A stretch of DNA of 64,000 nt, taken from positions 806,001-870,000 of the forward strand of contig CAVVKW010000004.1 of the NCBI GenBank assembly GCA_963749035.1, read 5' to 3'. Source of the DNA: CAVVKW01 sp963749035. Lineage in GTDB: Bacteria; Verrucomicrobiota; Verrucomicrobiia; Chthoniobacterales; JAATET01. Below are positions 44,733-52,819 of the stretch, in pieces; within the stretch, counting starts at the first letter, position 1; the number at the start of each line of letters is the position of its first letter. Under the pieces are notes generated by a model. It ran no database searches, was not told the DNA's origin, and saw only the letters and a program-made list of their open reading frames with translations. A program made the translations under genes and the position numbers.

Positions 44733-44866
44733 GGCTTTTTCTTGGTCTATCCCGTGTCCGCATTTTCAGCACCACCTCAGACCAGCCCACAGCCCACTGA
44801 GAACTGCCAACTGCGCGCGCATTCCGCATTTGCCTCCATTGCGCGCACCGGGTAGCCTATTATTCC

Positions 44867-45229
44867 ATGAATTCGAAAGAATCTCCCGTGAGCAGAACAT
44901 CACAGGATTCCGAGCCTGGCCTGCTGGAGGAAGTTGTCCGGCGATTGGCCATCGGCATCAACCCTCTGCGGATTTACCTTTTCGGATCGCGGACACGACA
45001 AGATGCCGAACCCGACAGCGACTATGACCTCCTGACCGTTGTGCCCCACTCGGACCTGCCCGGATATCGCCGGTCCCAGGAAGCCCGACGTCTCCTCCGC
45101 GGTCTGAATGCTTCTTTTGACATCATCGTCCTGACCTCGGAGGAATGGTCCAGGCAGTTCCGGTCCGGGGTATCCTTGGTAAACGCAGTGGCCAGCGAAG
45201 GGAAGCTCATCCATGAGTCCGGAGCGTGA
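44867..45229 (+). CDS. MNT-type nucleotidyltransferase (antitoxin of MNT/HEPN pair)
   Basis: A 120-residue minimal nucleotidyltransferase. IYLFGSRTRQDAEPDSDYDLLTVV contains the GS...DxD active site, with a third Asp in ASFDIIVL. In MNT/HEPN systems this protein modifies the HEPN toxin and neutralises it. It overlaps the HEPN gene by 17 bases. Confidence 0.88.
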   Translation: MNSKESPVSRTSQDSEPGLLEEVVRRLAIGINPLRIYLFGSRTRQDAEPDSDYDLLTVVPHSDLPGYRRSQEARRLLRGLNASFDIIVLTSEEWSRQFRSGVSLVNAVASEGKLIHESGA

Positions 45230-45620
45230 AGCAATCGTTCGGAGTTGGTATCGAAAGGCCGCCAGCGATTTAGCCTACGCTGAACTTGGGCTCCGTTCCG
45301 GAGCAACGTTTCGGGCCGGAGCCGTTTACCACTGCCAGCAGGCGGCCGAGAAGGCCATCAAGGCGCTCATCTGTCTCTCAGGAGTGACCCCGCCAAAGAA
45401 CCATGACCTCGTACGCCTCATCGAGCTTCTTTTGCCGTCGTTCGATCTCCGGGCGTTCCTGGAAGACGCTGAGTTTTTGACGCCCATGGCCACGGAATTT
45501 CGGTATCCGGGAGAGTGCGAGCAACCCACCGATGCCGAAGCCGAAATGTGCCTCCATTCCGCCAGCCGGATATTTACCGAAGCAGAGAGGGTGATCAGAG
45601 AAAATATTGGGATTTCATAG
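45213..45620 (+). CDS. HEPN-domain protein (toxin of MNT/HEPN pair)
   Basis: A 135-residue all-helical HEPN protein: AIVRSWYRKAASDLAYAELGL, AVYHCQQAAEKAIKALICLSG, KNHDLVRLIELL and MATEFRYPGE are the characteristic segments. It is a likely RNase toxin controlled by the nucleotidyltransferase encoded just upstream. No other gene intervenes, so the two act as a unit. Confidence 0.88.
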   Translation: MSPEREAIVRSWYRKAASDLAYAELGLRSGATFRAGAVYHCQQAAEKAIKALICLSGVTPPKNHDLVRLIELLLPSFDLRAFLEDAEFLTPMATEFRYPGECEQPTDAEAEMCLHSASRIFTEAERVIRENIGIS

Positions 45621-45938
45621 CCACCCGCCACCCCTTTGTTACCTTCGCTACGTTGACTCTCTCGCTCCCGCGAGTATCGCCCTACGGGCTACGCCGCAGA
45701 GCCGACGCAGTCTCCCCCGAGGCACCCCGCCTCCGGTGGTTTGTTCAAAACCTCATCCGTATTCGATCGCTCCGATACGTTGACTCGCGCTCTCCCGCCC
45801 TCCGCCCTCCGTCCCTCGACCCACTGCGTTGACTCGGTCGCTCCCGCTCCGCCCTCGACCCTCGACCCTCGCCACCCACTGCCAACTCCCTACGCCCCAT
45901 TTGACCCGCCCAGCCAATCGACGTATTCTTCGACACTA
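45621..45938. repeat. repeat-rich gap in the TA island
   Basis: This 318-base gap has no supported gene. It repeats phrases such as TACCTTCGCTACGTTGACTC (also near 43373), CGCTCCGATACGTTGACTCG and CCCTCGACCCTCGACCCTCG. It ends at the next antitoxin start. Confidence 0.65.
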
Positions 45939-46193
45939 ATGACCATCGAGATTCCCGACGAACTCGCCAACGAACTCGGCGCCGATACTTCCGAACGCAT
46001 CAAGCACGCTCGTGAACTGATCGCACTGGAACTCTACCGCGAAGGACGCATCAGCCTCCGGACCATGGGACATCTCGCCGGCGCTGGAGCCGACCATTGG
46101 AGCGCTGACGCCTTCCGCGTTCGTCACGGGATGCCCGTCAGCGGTTTCACACCGGACGAAGCTGATGACCTCTCGGCATTCACCAATCCGTGA
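45939..46193 (+). CDS. UPF0175-like antitoxin
   Basis: An 84-residue protein: MTIEIPDELANELGADTSERIKHARELIALELYREGRISL then MGHLAGAGADHWSADAFRVRHG is close to the UPF0175 pattern of a short ribbon followed by helices. It overlaps the PIN toxin by 4 bases (GTGA). The upstream frame is low-complexity repeat, so the ATG at 45939 is the start. Confidence 0.82.
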   Translation: MTIEIPDELANELGADTSERIKHARELIALELYREGRISLRTMGHLAGAGADHWSADAFRVRHGMPVSGFTPDEADDLSAFTNP

Positions 46194-46675
46194 AGTCTCT
46201 GGTCTGCGACACCGGACCGATTAACTACCTGATCCAGATCGATGCGATCAATGTCCTGACGGAGTTATTCCGTCCGATCCTCGCACTGCTCTCCGTTCAT
46301 CAAGAATTATCGGCTTCGGCGGCTCCCTCCAAGGTTCGCGCTTGGACCGCTCAGACACCACCTTGGTTTGAACTGCAAGATCCACCCCAGTCGCTGACGA
46401 CCAACTTCCCGGGCCTGTCCACAACGGATCTCCCTGTCCTCTCCCTCGCAAGTGAACTGAAATCAGCCGCCCTGATCGACGACCGCGCAGCCCGAATCGC
46501 TGCACGTCAACTCAGCCTCCCAATTCTCGGCACTCTCGGCATCCTCGAACTCGCATCGGTCAAGCACCTCATCAACCTCCCAGACGCCATCCACGGCCTG
46601 AAACGAACGAACATCCGAATCGCACCCGAGCTCTACAATCACATCCTCCACCGTAATGGATTCAAACCAAACTAA
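46190..46675 (+). CDS. PIN-domain toxin (DUF3368-like)
   Basis: A 161-residue protein: SLVCDTGPINYLIQID carries the first acid, LSTTDLPVLSLASELKSAALIDDRAARIAARQL the later acids, and ILGTLGILELASVK the DUF3368-like C-terminus. It is paired with the UPF0175-like antitoxin, as in the 41623-42445 module. Confidence 0.84.
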   Translation: MKSLVCDTGPINYLIQIDAINVLTELFRPILALLSVHQELSASAAPSKVRAWTAQTPPWFELQDPPQSLTTNFPGLSTTDLPVLSLASELKSAALIDDRAARIAARQLSLPILGTLGILELASVKHLINLPDAIHGLKRTNIRIAPELYNHILHRNGFKPN

Positions 46676-46904
46676 AACCCGAGTCATCACAAATAGAACC
46701 GCGACGAGTCAGAGGGAAGGAGTCAGCTTTCAGTTTTCAGCTTTCAGTAGTCCGACCAAGCACCAAGGACGGCGCCAAGCGCCCGCCAACTGCCAACTGC
46801 CAACTGAATACTGACGACTGAAAACTCCGCGCGCAGCGCGGATCTGCCAACTGCTCCGGGATGTTCCACCTTGTGAGGCACTGAAGTTTTGATAAATTTG
46901 CGCA
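46676..46904. repeat. low-complexity intergenic repeat, TA island
   Basis: TCAGCTTTCAGTTTTCAGCT occurs at about 46729 and CCAACTGCCAACTGCCAACT at about 46786, followed by CTGACGACTGAAAACTCCGC and the palindromic GCGCGCAGCGCGG. This is the clearest copy of the island repeat. No gene is present. Confidence 0.75.
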
Positions 46905-47159
46905 ATGACCAAAGTCCTCAATGTGCCGGACGACTTGGCTGAAAAAGTTAAGGACATCCCCGACATGGACGCACGCATTCTGCGATTCATGAAGGCGGAG
47001 GTCCTTCTGCACGAACGGAGACACAAGCGCTTTAGTCCCGAAACGCTCGAGTTGGTCAGAAAAGCGCGCGAGGCAGCGGAAAGCATGAAGGCTGAAGGTT
47101 TCGACCGCACCGTTGTCGCCGAGCAAGTTGGCGGGTTCATAGCCTCGCTAAAACCCTGA
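46905..47159 (+). CDS. small antitoxin-like protein, partner truncated
   Basis: An 84-residue protein, MTKVLNVPDDLAEKVKDIPD followed by long charged helices. It has the size and layout of a VapB-like antitoxin. Five bases after its stop begins the surviving half of a PIN toxin, which supports the reading. The family is not certain. Confidence 0.65.
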   Translation: MTKVLNVPDDLAEKVKDIPDMDARILRFMKAEVLLHERRHKRFSPETLELVRKAREAAESMKAEGFDRTVVAEQVGGFIASLKP

Positions 47160-47164
47160 CCCTC

Positions 47165-47344
47165 ATGGAAACAAGGGCCGTCCTTGGCGACGATGTCGCC
47201 TTTCTGCTCTGCGCCGCCAACGGGGACGCAACTCACTTGGTCAGTTACGATTCCCATATCCTGGGATTGAAAACGTTCTACGAAGATTTCACCATTTGCC
47301 GCCCGCTGGAGTTTCTTGCCGATCTGCGTAGTGCCAGACCATAG
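47165..47344 (+). pseudogene. C-terminal half of a PIN-domain toxin
   Basis: A 59-codon frame reads GDDVAFLLCAANGDATHLVSYDSHILGLKTFY, which matches the second half of PIN domains (the D-A-x-H region and the V-S-Y-D acid). The N-terminal acidic strand is absent, so the product should be inactive although the frame has an ATG. Confidence 0.72.
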
Positions 47345-47649
47345 CCGAGCAGGCGCGAAGGAGATAAAACGCCCACTGCAAACTGTCTGCTGAATACTGA
47401 CGACTGAAAACTCCGCGCACAGCGCGCTACTGCCACCTGCCAACTGCCAGCCGTCAACTGCCGACTCCGCGCGAAACGCGGCCACCCTCGTCTCTCGTCT
47501 CTCGTCTCTCGTCTCCGGCCACTGCCACCTCCGCCTCTGGCCGCCCCAACTTTGAAACCCCGCAGAAAAAGCGCCAATACCCCGGACTGTTTCCGACATG
47601 AGCCCGACATCGCCTCTCTCAAACACATAAGCCCCTCTAATAATTAAAC
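47345..47649. repeat. repeat-rich gap ending the TA island
   Basis: It carries CCACTGCAAACTGTCTGCTG, CTGCCACCTGCCAACTGCCA and a perfect tandem array of four CTCGTCT units at 47487-47514. The promoter of the CDP-sugar operon must lie in its last 100 bases, where I see no strong consensus. Confidence 0.7.
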
Positions 47650-48429
47650 ATGAAAGCAGTTATTCTCGCCGGAGGACTCGGCACCCGCCTATCAGAAGAA
47701 ACCCACCTCAAACCCAAGCCGATGGTAGAAATCGGTGGTCGCCCGATCCTCTGGCACATCCTCAAAATCTACAGCGCGCACGGCATCAATGACTTCATTA
47801 TCTGTGCGGGCTACAAGGGTTACGTGATCAAGGAATATTTCGCGAACTACTTCCTCCATATGTCAGACGTTAGCTTTGACATGAAATCCAACACGATGGA
47901 AGTCCATCGCAAGAAGGCGGAACCATGGCGAGTGACGATAGTCGATACCGGCGAAGCCACCATGACTGGCGGCCGTTTGGCGCGCGTGGCCCAGCACCTC
48001 GATGACGAACCGTTTTGCTTCACTTATGGCGACGGGGTGGCGGACGTCGACGTAACCGAACTCGTGAAATTCCATAACGTCCAAGGGAAGAGGGCAACTC
48101 TCACCGCGGTGCAACCACCGGGCCGCTACGGTGCCCTCGGCTTCTGCCAGGACCATCCCGAATTGATCCGACAGTTTCAGGAAAAACCGGAAGGCGACGG
48201 CGCGTGGATCAACGGCGGGTTCTTCGTTCTGAGCCCCAGCGTGCTCGATTACCTCAAGGAGGGAGATTCCGCCATCTGGGAGCGAGGCCCGTTGGAGGGC
48301 CTCGCGAGCGACGGCCAACTTTCCGCTTACAGACACCGTGGGTTCTGGCGCCCGATGGATACCTTGCGCGATAAGATGGAACTGGAGGCCCTGTGGGAAA
48401 AGGGCGAAGCCCCATGGAAAACCTGGTAG
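47650..48429 (+). CDS. rfbF: glucose-1-phosphate cytidylyltransferase
   Basis: A 259-residue nucleotidyltransferase making CDP-glucose from CTP and glucose-1-phosphate. The N-terminal MKAVILAGGLGTRLSEETHLKPKPMVEIGGRPILWH is the RfbF signature. CFTYGDGVADVD holds the metal-binding Asp, and GFWRPMDTLRDK closes the protein as in the family. It is the first gene of the CDP-3,6-dideoxyhexose operon (rfbF-rfbG-rfbH). Confidence 0.95.
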   Translation: MKAVILAGGLGTRLSEETHLKPKPMVEIGGRPILWHILKIYSAHGINDFIICAGYKGYVIKEYFANYFLHMSDVSFDMKSNTMEVHRKKAEPWRVTIVDTGEATMTGGRLARVAQHLDDEPFCFTYGDGVADVDVTELVKFHNVQGKRATLTAVQPPGRYGALGFCQDHPELIRQFQEKPEGDGAWINGGFFVLSPSVLDYLKEGDSAIWERGPLEGLASDGQLSAYRHRGFWRPMDTLRDKMELEALWEKGEAPWKTW

Positions 48430-48461
48430 TAAACTAATTTCCATAATCCCCTCTTTTCCCG

Positions 48462-49601
48462 ATGGCATTCCATGACTTCTATCGCAACAAGCGGATACTC
48501 CTGACGGGGCATACCGGCTTCAAAGGTTCCTGGCTTGCGGAATGGCTGCTCTCGCTGGGGGCCGAACTCCACGGCTTTGCTCTCGATCCGCAACCTCACG
48601 AAGTGCTTTTCGACCAGCTTGGGCTTTCTCCACGCCTGGCCACCGACACCCGGGCCAGCCTTTCGGACCTCGGACTGCTTGCTCGCTGCGTGGCTGACAG
48701 TCAGCCGCAGGTGGTCCTCCACCTTGCGGCACAGCCACTAGTTCGGCTCTCCTACGACATTCCCGTTGAGACCTTCGCCACGAACGTGATGGGCACAGCC
48801 CATGTGCTGGAAGCCGTGCGCCTATCCGGCCATCCATGCACCGTCGTCGCAATCACCACTGACAAGTGCTACGAAAACCGTGAGTGGCTGCACGCCTACC
48901 GCGAAGAAGATGCCATGGGGGGGCACGATCCCTATAGTGCGTCCAAGGGCGCGGCGGAGTTGGTGATCTCTTCCTACCGTCGATCCTTCTTCCTGCCCGG
49001 AAGTCCGATCCGGCTTGCCTCGGCCCGCGCGGGTAATGTCATCGGCGGCGGCGATTGGGCCCAGGATCGAATTGTCCCGGACTGTTTCCGCGCTCTCCTC
49101 CGCGGAGAGGCCATCACCGTGCGGAACAAAACTTCCACGCGGCCTTGGCAGCACGTCCTTGAGCCGCTCTCGGGTTACCTCTGGCTCGCTGCCACCATCT
49201 CGGATTCGGATTTTGACTCACAAGACTCTGATCTGAGTTCCTTGGCTTCCTCCTTCAATTTCGGGCCGGCCCTCACCAGCAACAGAACTGTCGCAGAACT
49301 CGTCCAAGAACTATTGAAGCACAGTGGCGGCGAATGGCTCGATGCCTCCGATCCAACCGCCTTACACGAAGCCTCGAAACTCAACCTCGCCACAGATAAA
49401 GCCTACCACCTCCTCCAATGGCAGCCCGTCTGGTCCTTCGAAGAAACCGTCGAGAAAACCGCAGAATGGTATCTCGGCGAAGCCGAAGGCACCAATCCGG
49501 CGGAGCTCACCAGCAGTCAAATCACCGCCTACCAATCCGCCGCATGCTCTAAGTCAATCCGCTGGGCTTCACCGCACACATCCCCTGCCGTTGATCACTG
49601 A
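48462..49601 (+). CDS. rfbG: CDP-glucose 4,6-dehydratase
   Basis: A 379-residue short-chain dehydrogenase/reductase that converts CDP-glucose to CDP-4-keto-6-deoxyglucose with bound NAD. The Rossmann start GHTGFKGSWLAEWL, ITTDKCYEN and YSASKGAAELVISSYR (Tyr/Lys pair) are typical of RfbG. It starts 32 bases after rfbF. It ends with a tail beyond the usual fold (AACSKSIRWASPHTSPAVDH); its last bases (GATCACTGATTACC) resemble the island repeats. Confidence 0.94.
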   Translation: MAFHDFYRNKRILLTGHTGFKGSWLAEWLLSLGAELHGFALDPQPHEVLFDQLGLSPRLATDTRASLSDLGLLARCVADSQPQVVLHLAAQPLVRLSYDIPVETFATNVMGTAHVLEAVRLSGHPCTVVAITTDKCYENREWLHAYREEDAMGGHDPYSASKGAAELVISSYRRSFFLPGSPIRLASARAGNVIGGGDWAQDRIVPDCFRALLRGEAITVRNKTSTRPWQHVLEPLSGYLWLAATISDSDFDSQDSDLSSLASSFNFGPALTSNRTVAELVQELLKHSGGEWLDASDPTALHEASKLNLATDKAYHLLQWQPVWSFEETVEKTAEWYLGEAEGTNPAELTSSQITAYQSAACSKSIRWASPHTSPAVDH

Positions 49602-49628
49602 TTACCCTTAATTTCACGACTTCTTCCC

Positions 49629-51167
49629 ATGTCCACCGCCGCCGAAATCAAAGCCGAAATCCTCCGTCTCACCCGTGAGTTCTCCAAGCTCGCCCACCGT
49701 TCCAATCGCCCCGGGATAGATCCGGATCACGCGCCGTTCACACCAGGCGAAACCACCGTTCCATACGCCGGCCGGGTGTTCAATGAAGATGAGGTCGAGG
49801 CCGCCGTCTCCTCCACCCTTGACTTCTGGCTCACCCTCGGGCCCGAAGGCGAGGCCATGGAAAAGGAACTCGCCGAATTCATGGGCGTGAAGCACTGCCT
49901 ACTCGTTAACTCGGGCTCATCAGCCAATCTTGTCGCCCTCTCTGCGCTGACAACTCCCAAGCTTCCAGATCACAAGCGCATTAGAAAGGGTGACGAAGTG
50001 ATCACGGTCGCAGCAGGATTTCCCACCACGGTATCACCTATTATTCAGGCGGGAGCGGTGCCGGTCTTTATTGATGCCAAGACCCTCACCGGCAATGCCG
50101 ACTGTTCCCTTCTTGAGGCAGCATACTCAGAGGGGAAGACGAAAGCGGTCATGATGGCCCATGCGCTTGGAAATCCCTTCGACCTCGCCACTGTGCTCGA
50201 GTTTTGTAAGAAACACGATCTCTGGCTCATTGAAGATAACTGTGACGCCTTGGGGTGCACCTACTCGCTACCAGTTGAAAGGGCCAGGGAGGTCGGCCTA
50301 GATCATCTTCTCAAGATCGCAGGGAAAGGTGAACATGACATCATCCGAATCGAGAATGGTGTCCTCACCGCGCCGACCGGAGCATTTGGCGATATTTCGA
50401 CCCAGTCCTTCTACCCCCCTCACCATCTCACCATGGGCGAGGGAGGCTCCGTCAACATCATCCGTAAACCCCCGCTCAAAACCTACGCAGAGTCCTTCCG
50501 CGACTGGGGGCGGGACTGCTGGTGCCCCTCCGGAAAAGATGCCACTTGTGGAAAACGCTTTCAGTGGCAACTCGGCGAGTTGCCCGAAGGTTACGACCAC
50601 AAATACATCTACTCTCACCTCGGATTCAACCTCAAGCCGCTCGATCCTCAAGCCGCCATCGGCCGCGTCCAAATCAAGCGTCTCTCCGCGTTCATCGATG
50701 CCCGTAAAGTCAATTGGGAACTTCTAAGACGCGGCCTCCACGGACTCGAAAAATATATCGACTTCGCCTTACCCACGCACGCTACCGCTTGGAACCCGCC
50801 CACCGACCCTGAAAGTGCCCCCGTTTCCGATTTCACTTGGGATGATTCCGGCTGTCAAACCTCCTGCTCCTGGTTTGGTTTTAAAATCACCATCAAGGAA
50901 GATGCTCCTTTCACTCGGACTCAATTGGCAGCCCATCTCGATCAAAACAAGATAGGGAACCGCATGCTTTTCGGTGGCAACCTCGTCCGCCAGCCGGCCT
51001 TCGTCCATCTTCGCCGCGATGATCCATCCGCAATGCGCGTTTCTGGGGACCTACCTGGGGCCGACCGCATCATGAACCAGACGATGTTCCTGGGAACCTA
51101 CCCCGGACTCACCCGTGAAATGATCGATTACATGATCAAAATGATCCGCTCATTCTGCAAATGCTAG
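49629..51167 (+). CDS. rfbH: CDP-4-keto-6-deoxyglucose 3-dehydrase
   Basis: A 512-residue PMP/iron-sulfur enzyme that removes the 3-hydroxyl of CDP-4-keto-6-deoxyglucose. The catalytic His replaces the aminotransferase Lys in SFYPPHHLTMGEGG, and the [2Fe-2S] ligands are the Cys residues of RDCWCPSGKDATCGKRF. It is longer than the roughly 437 residues usual for this family. One extra block lies between DNCDALGCTYSL and GAFGDISTQSFYPPHH (containing KGEHDIIRIENGVL). A reductase partner (RfbI-type) is not next to it. Confidence 0.93.
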   Translation: MSTAAEIKAEILRLTREFSKLAHRSNRPGIDPDHAPFTPGETTVPYAGRVFNEDEVEAAVSSTLDFWLTLGPEGEAMEKELAEFMGVKHCLLVNSGSSANLVALSALTTPKLPDHKRIRKGDEVITVAAGFPTTVSPIIQAGAVPVFIDAKTLTGNADCSLLEAAYSEGKTKAVMMAHALGNPFDLATVLEFCKKHDLWLIEDNCDALGCTYSLPVERAREVGLDHLLKIAGKGEHDIIRIENGVLTAPTGAFGDISTQSFYPPHHLTMGEGGSVNIIRKPPLKTYAESFRDWGRDCWCPSGKDATCGKRFQWQLGELPEGYDHKYIYSHLGFNLKPLDPQAAIGRVQIKRLSAFIDARKVNWELLRRGLHGLEKYIDFALPTHATAWNPPTDPESAPVSDFTWDDSGCQTSCSWFGFKITIKEDAPFTRTQLAAHLDQNKIGNRMLFGGNLVRQPAFVHLRRDDPSAMRVSGDLPGADRIMNQTMFLGTYPGLTREMIDYMIKMIRSFCKC

Positions 51168-51400
51168 CTGACTTTAGTCAGCAGATCTCGGGTCCGGGGA
51201 TCGCCGCACTCTTTGGTCTGGTTGACCAAACCGACCTAAAGCGTCGTTCGACTGCAGCAGTTCAACTTAACCTCGCGGCACAGGCGACTATGTTCCTGCC
51301 GCAGATCAGGTCGACTGCTGGACTTTCACGCATCCTCGATCCCAAGCAGTTCGGCTTGGCAGCCATGGCGTCGATCGCCTGCTTTTATTGTTATTACTAA
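51161..51400 (+). pseudogene. truncated duplicate of a flippase N-terminus
   Basis: A 79-residue frame overlaps the rfbH stop. VDQTDLKRRSTAAVQLNLAAQ and STAGLSRILDPKQFGLAAMASI parallel VDETDLRKRSATAVRLNISVQ and STIALSRILSPEQFGLVAMTAI of the next gene. It breaks off after the first membrane segment, so it is the stump of an older flippase copy replaced by the gene at 51460. Confidence 0.85.
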
Positions 51401-51459
51401 TCCTCTATTCGTATCAATAACCACAAACGCCTCATCAACGGCCATAATCGTTTCAAAAC

Positions 51460-52818
51460 TTGAAAAGTTTTAATTCGAGGGTTGATACCCGCTCGCTTTT
51501 TGAGCCTGTCGACGAGACGGACCTTAGAAAAAGGTCGGCCACAGCGGTTCGTCTTAATATATCGGTCCAAGGTTTTACTTTTGTTTCTCAGATAGCTTCG
51601 ACGATTGCACTCTCTCGCATCCTCAGTCCAGAGCAATTTGGGCTGGTTGCGATGACCGCGATCTTCGTCAATTTCGCTTCGATGTTTGCGGATGCAGGCC
51701 TGATGGGAGCCGTCATCCAAAGAAAGGAAATTACTGAAGCCCAAGTGGGCACTTTGTTTTGGATTAATGTAGCGATCTGTGCTTTCCTGAGCGCGTCTAT
51801 TGCCGCATCTGCACCGCTGATTGTCTGGATCTATGACGAACCGCGCCTACTGCACTTAACTTGGGCAATGGCTGCACCAATTTTTCTTTCAGGATTTGGC
51901 ATGCAGCACCGTGCTTTGCTCACCCGACACATGCGCTTCGGTTCGATTGCTGTAGCAGATCTTACAGCTATGGTAGTCAGCGTTTCGGTCGCTGTCCTCG
52001 CCGCGCTGGCTGGCTGGGGGGTCTGGGCACTCGTTCTGATGCCACTCACGCGGCATTTTGTAACCTCTCTGATCTTGATCTCCCAAACCGGCTGGCTTCC
52101 CTGTGCTCCCTGTCGCCACTCGGGTGTTCGTCCGATGCTGAGATTCGGGGCAAATTTTACCGGTGCCAGCTTCTTCAACTTTTTCTCCCGGAGTGTGGAT
52201 AATTTTATCATCGGAAAATTCTTCGGGCCTGCCTTGTTGGGACAATATTCGAGAGCCTACGGGTTAATGATCACTCCGATCTCGCAAATCAATGTTCCGA
52301 TTGCTAAGTCGCTGTTTCCCACACTTTCGAGGCTCGTCTCGGACCCGAAAGAATACGAGTCGGTCTACATTAAATACAACCAGCTTATCGCTTGGCTGGT
52401 ATGTGTCCCGATCGCTGTCTCATCATTATATGGCGAGGAGTTACTCATTTTTCTCCTGGGTCCAGAGTGGCGTCTCGCCGGACAGCTATTTGCGTGGCTG
52501 GCCGTAGCCGGGATGTTCCAGCCCTTGACCTGGCTTTCCGGTTTGGTTTTTGGAACGACTGATCGGATGGGGGCTATGTTGCGTTGGAGTATGGTGAATG
52601 CATTTTTCGTTGTCAGTAGCTTTGGTGTAGGCGCCTGGCTCGGTGGCGTTCAAGGGATGGCGGTTGCTTACGCCTGTATCAACGTCGCCTTGGTGCCTGT
52701 CTGTTTTGCGGTTGCTTTCAATCGCTCTCCAATACGCTCCTCCAGATTTTACAAGAAAGTTGGACCGCCAATGATGGTCGCGCTTTCTTTGGCTTCAATT
52801 AGATTCATATTAGGGTAG
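51460..52818 (+). CDS. Wzx/WzxC-type polysaccharide flippase
   Basis: A 452-residue polytopic protein with about 12 hydrophobic segments, of the lipopolysaccharide-biosynthesis/MATE-like exporter group. ALSRILSPEQFGLVAMTAIF, FGANFTGASFFNFFSRSVDNFIIGKFFGPALLGQYSRAY and PIAKSLFPTLSRL are characteristic. It should flip the lipid-linked O-unit across the inner membrane. The start is TTG 51460. Base composition from here on is AT-richer than in the rfb genes. Confidence 0.9.
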   Translation: MKSFNSRVDTRSLFEPVDETDLRKRSATAVRLNISVQGFTFVSQIASTIALSRILSPEQFGLVAMTAIFVNFASMFADAGLMGAVIQRKEITEAQVGTLFWINVAICAFLSASIAASAPLIVWIYDEPRLLHLTWAMAAPIFLSGFGMQHRALLTRHMRFGSIAVADLTAMVVSVSVAVLAALAGWGVWALVLMPLTRHFVTSLILISQTGWLPCAPCRHSGVRPMLRFGANFTGASFFNFFSRSVDNFIIGKFFGPALLGQYSRAYGLMITPISQINVPIAKSLFPTLSRLVSDPKEYESVYIKYNQLIAWLVCVPIAVSSLYGEELLIFLLGPEWRLAGQLFAWLAVAGMFQPLTWLSGLVFGTTDRMGAMLRWSMVNAFFVVSSFGVGAWLGGVQGMAVAYACINVALVPVCFAVAFNRSPIRSSRFYKKVGPPMMVALSLASIRFILG

Positions 52819-52819
52819 G

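Larger units (their letters stand above)
43475..44779 (-). mobile_element. IS3-family insertion sequence, 1305 bp
   Basis: The ends are imperfect inverted repeats of about 28 bases: the left reads TGAAGTGGAGTCGAAAAAGT and the right, inverted, reads TGAGGTGGTGCTGAAAATGC. It carries orfA and orfB in overlapping frames with an A7 slip site. No target duplication is visible, in agreement with a deletion next to the element. The reading frames look intact. Confidence 0.88.

Noticed and set aside
38963..47520. CRISPR array or integron cassette array in the TA island
   Set aside because: The repeats are permuted short phrases without fixed unit length or unique spacers. No cas genes, integrase or attC-like hairpins are visible.
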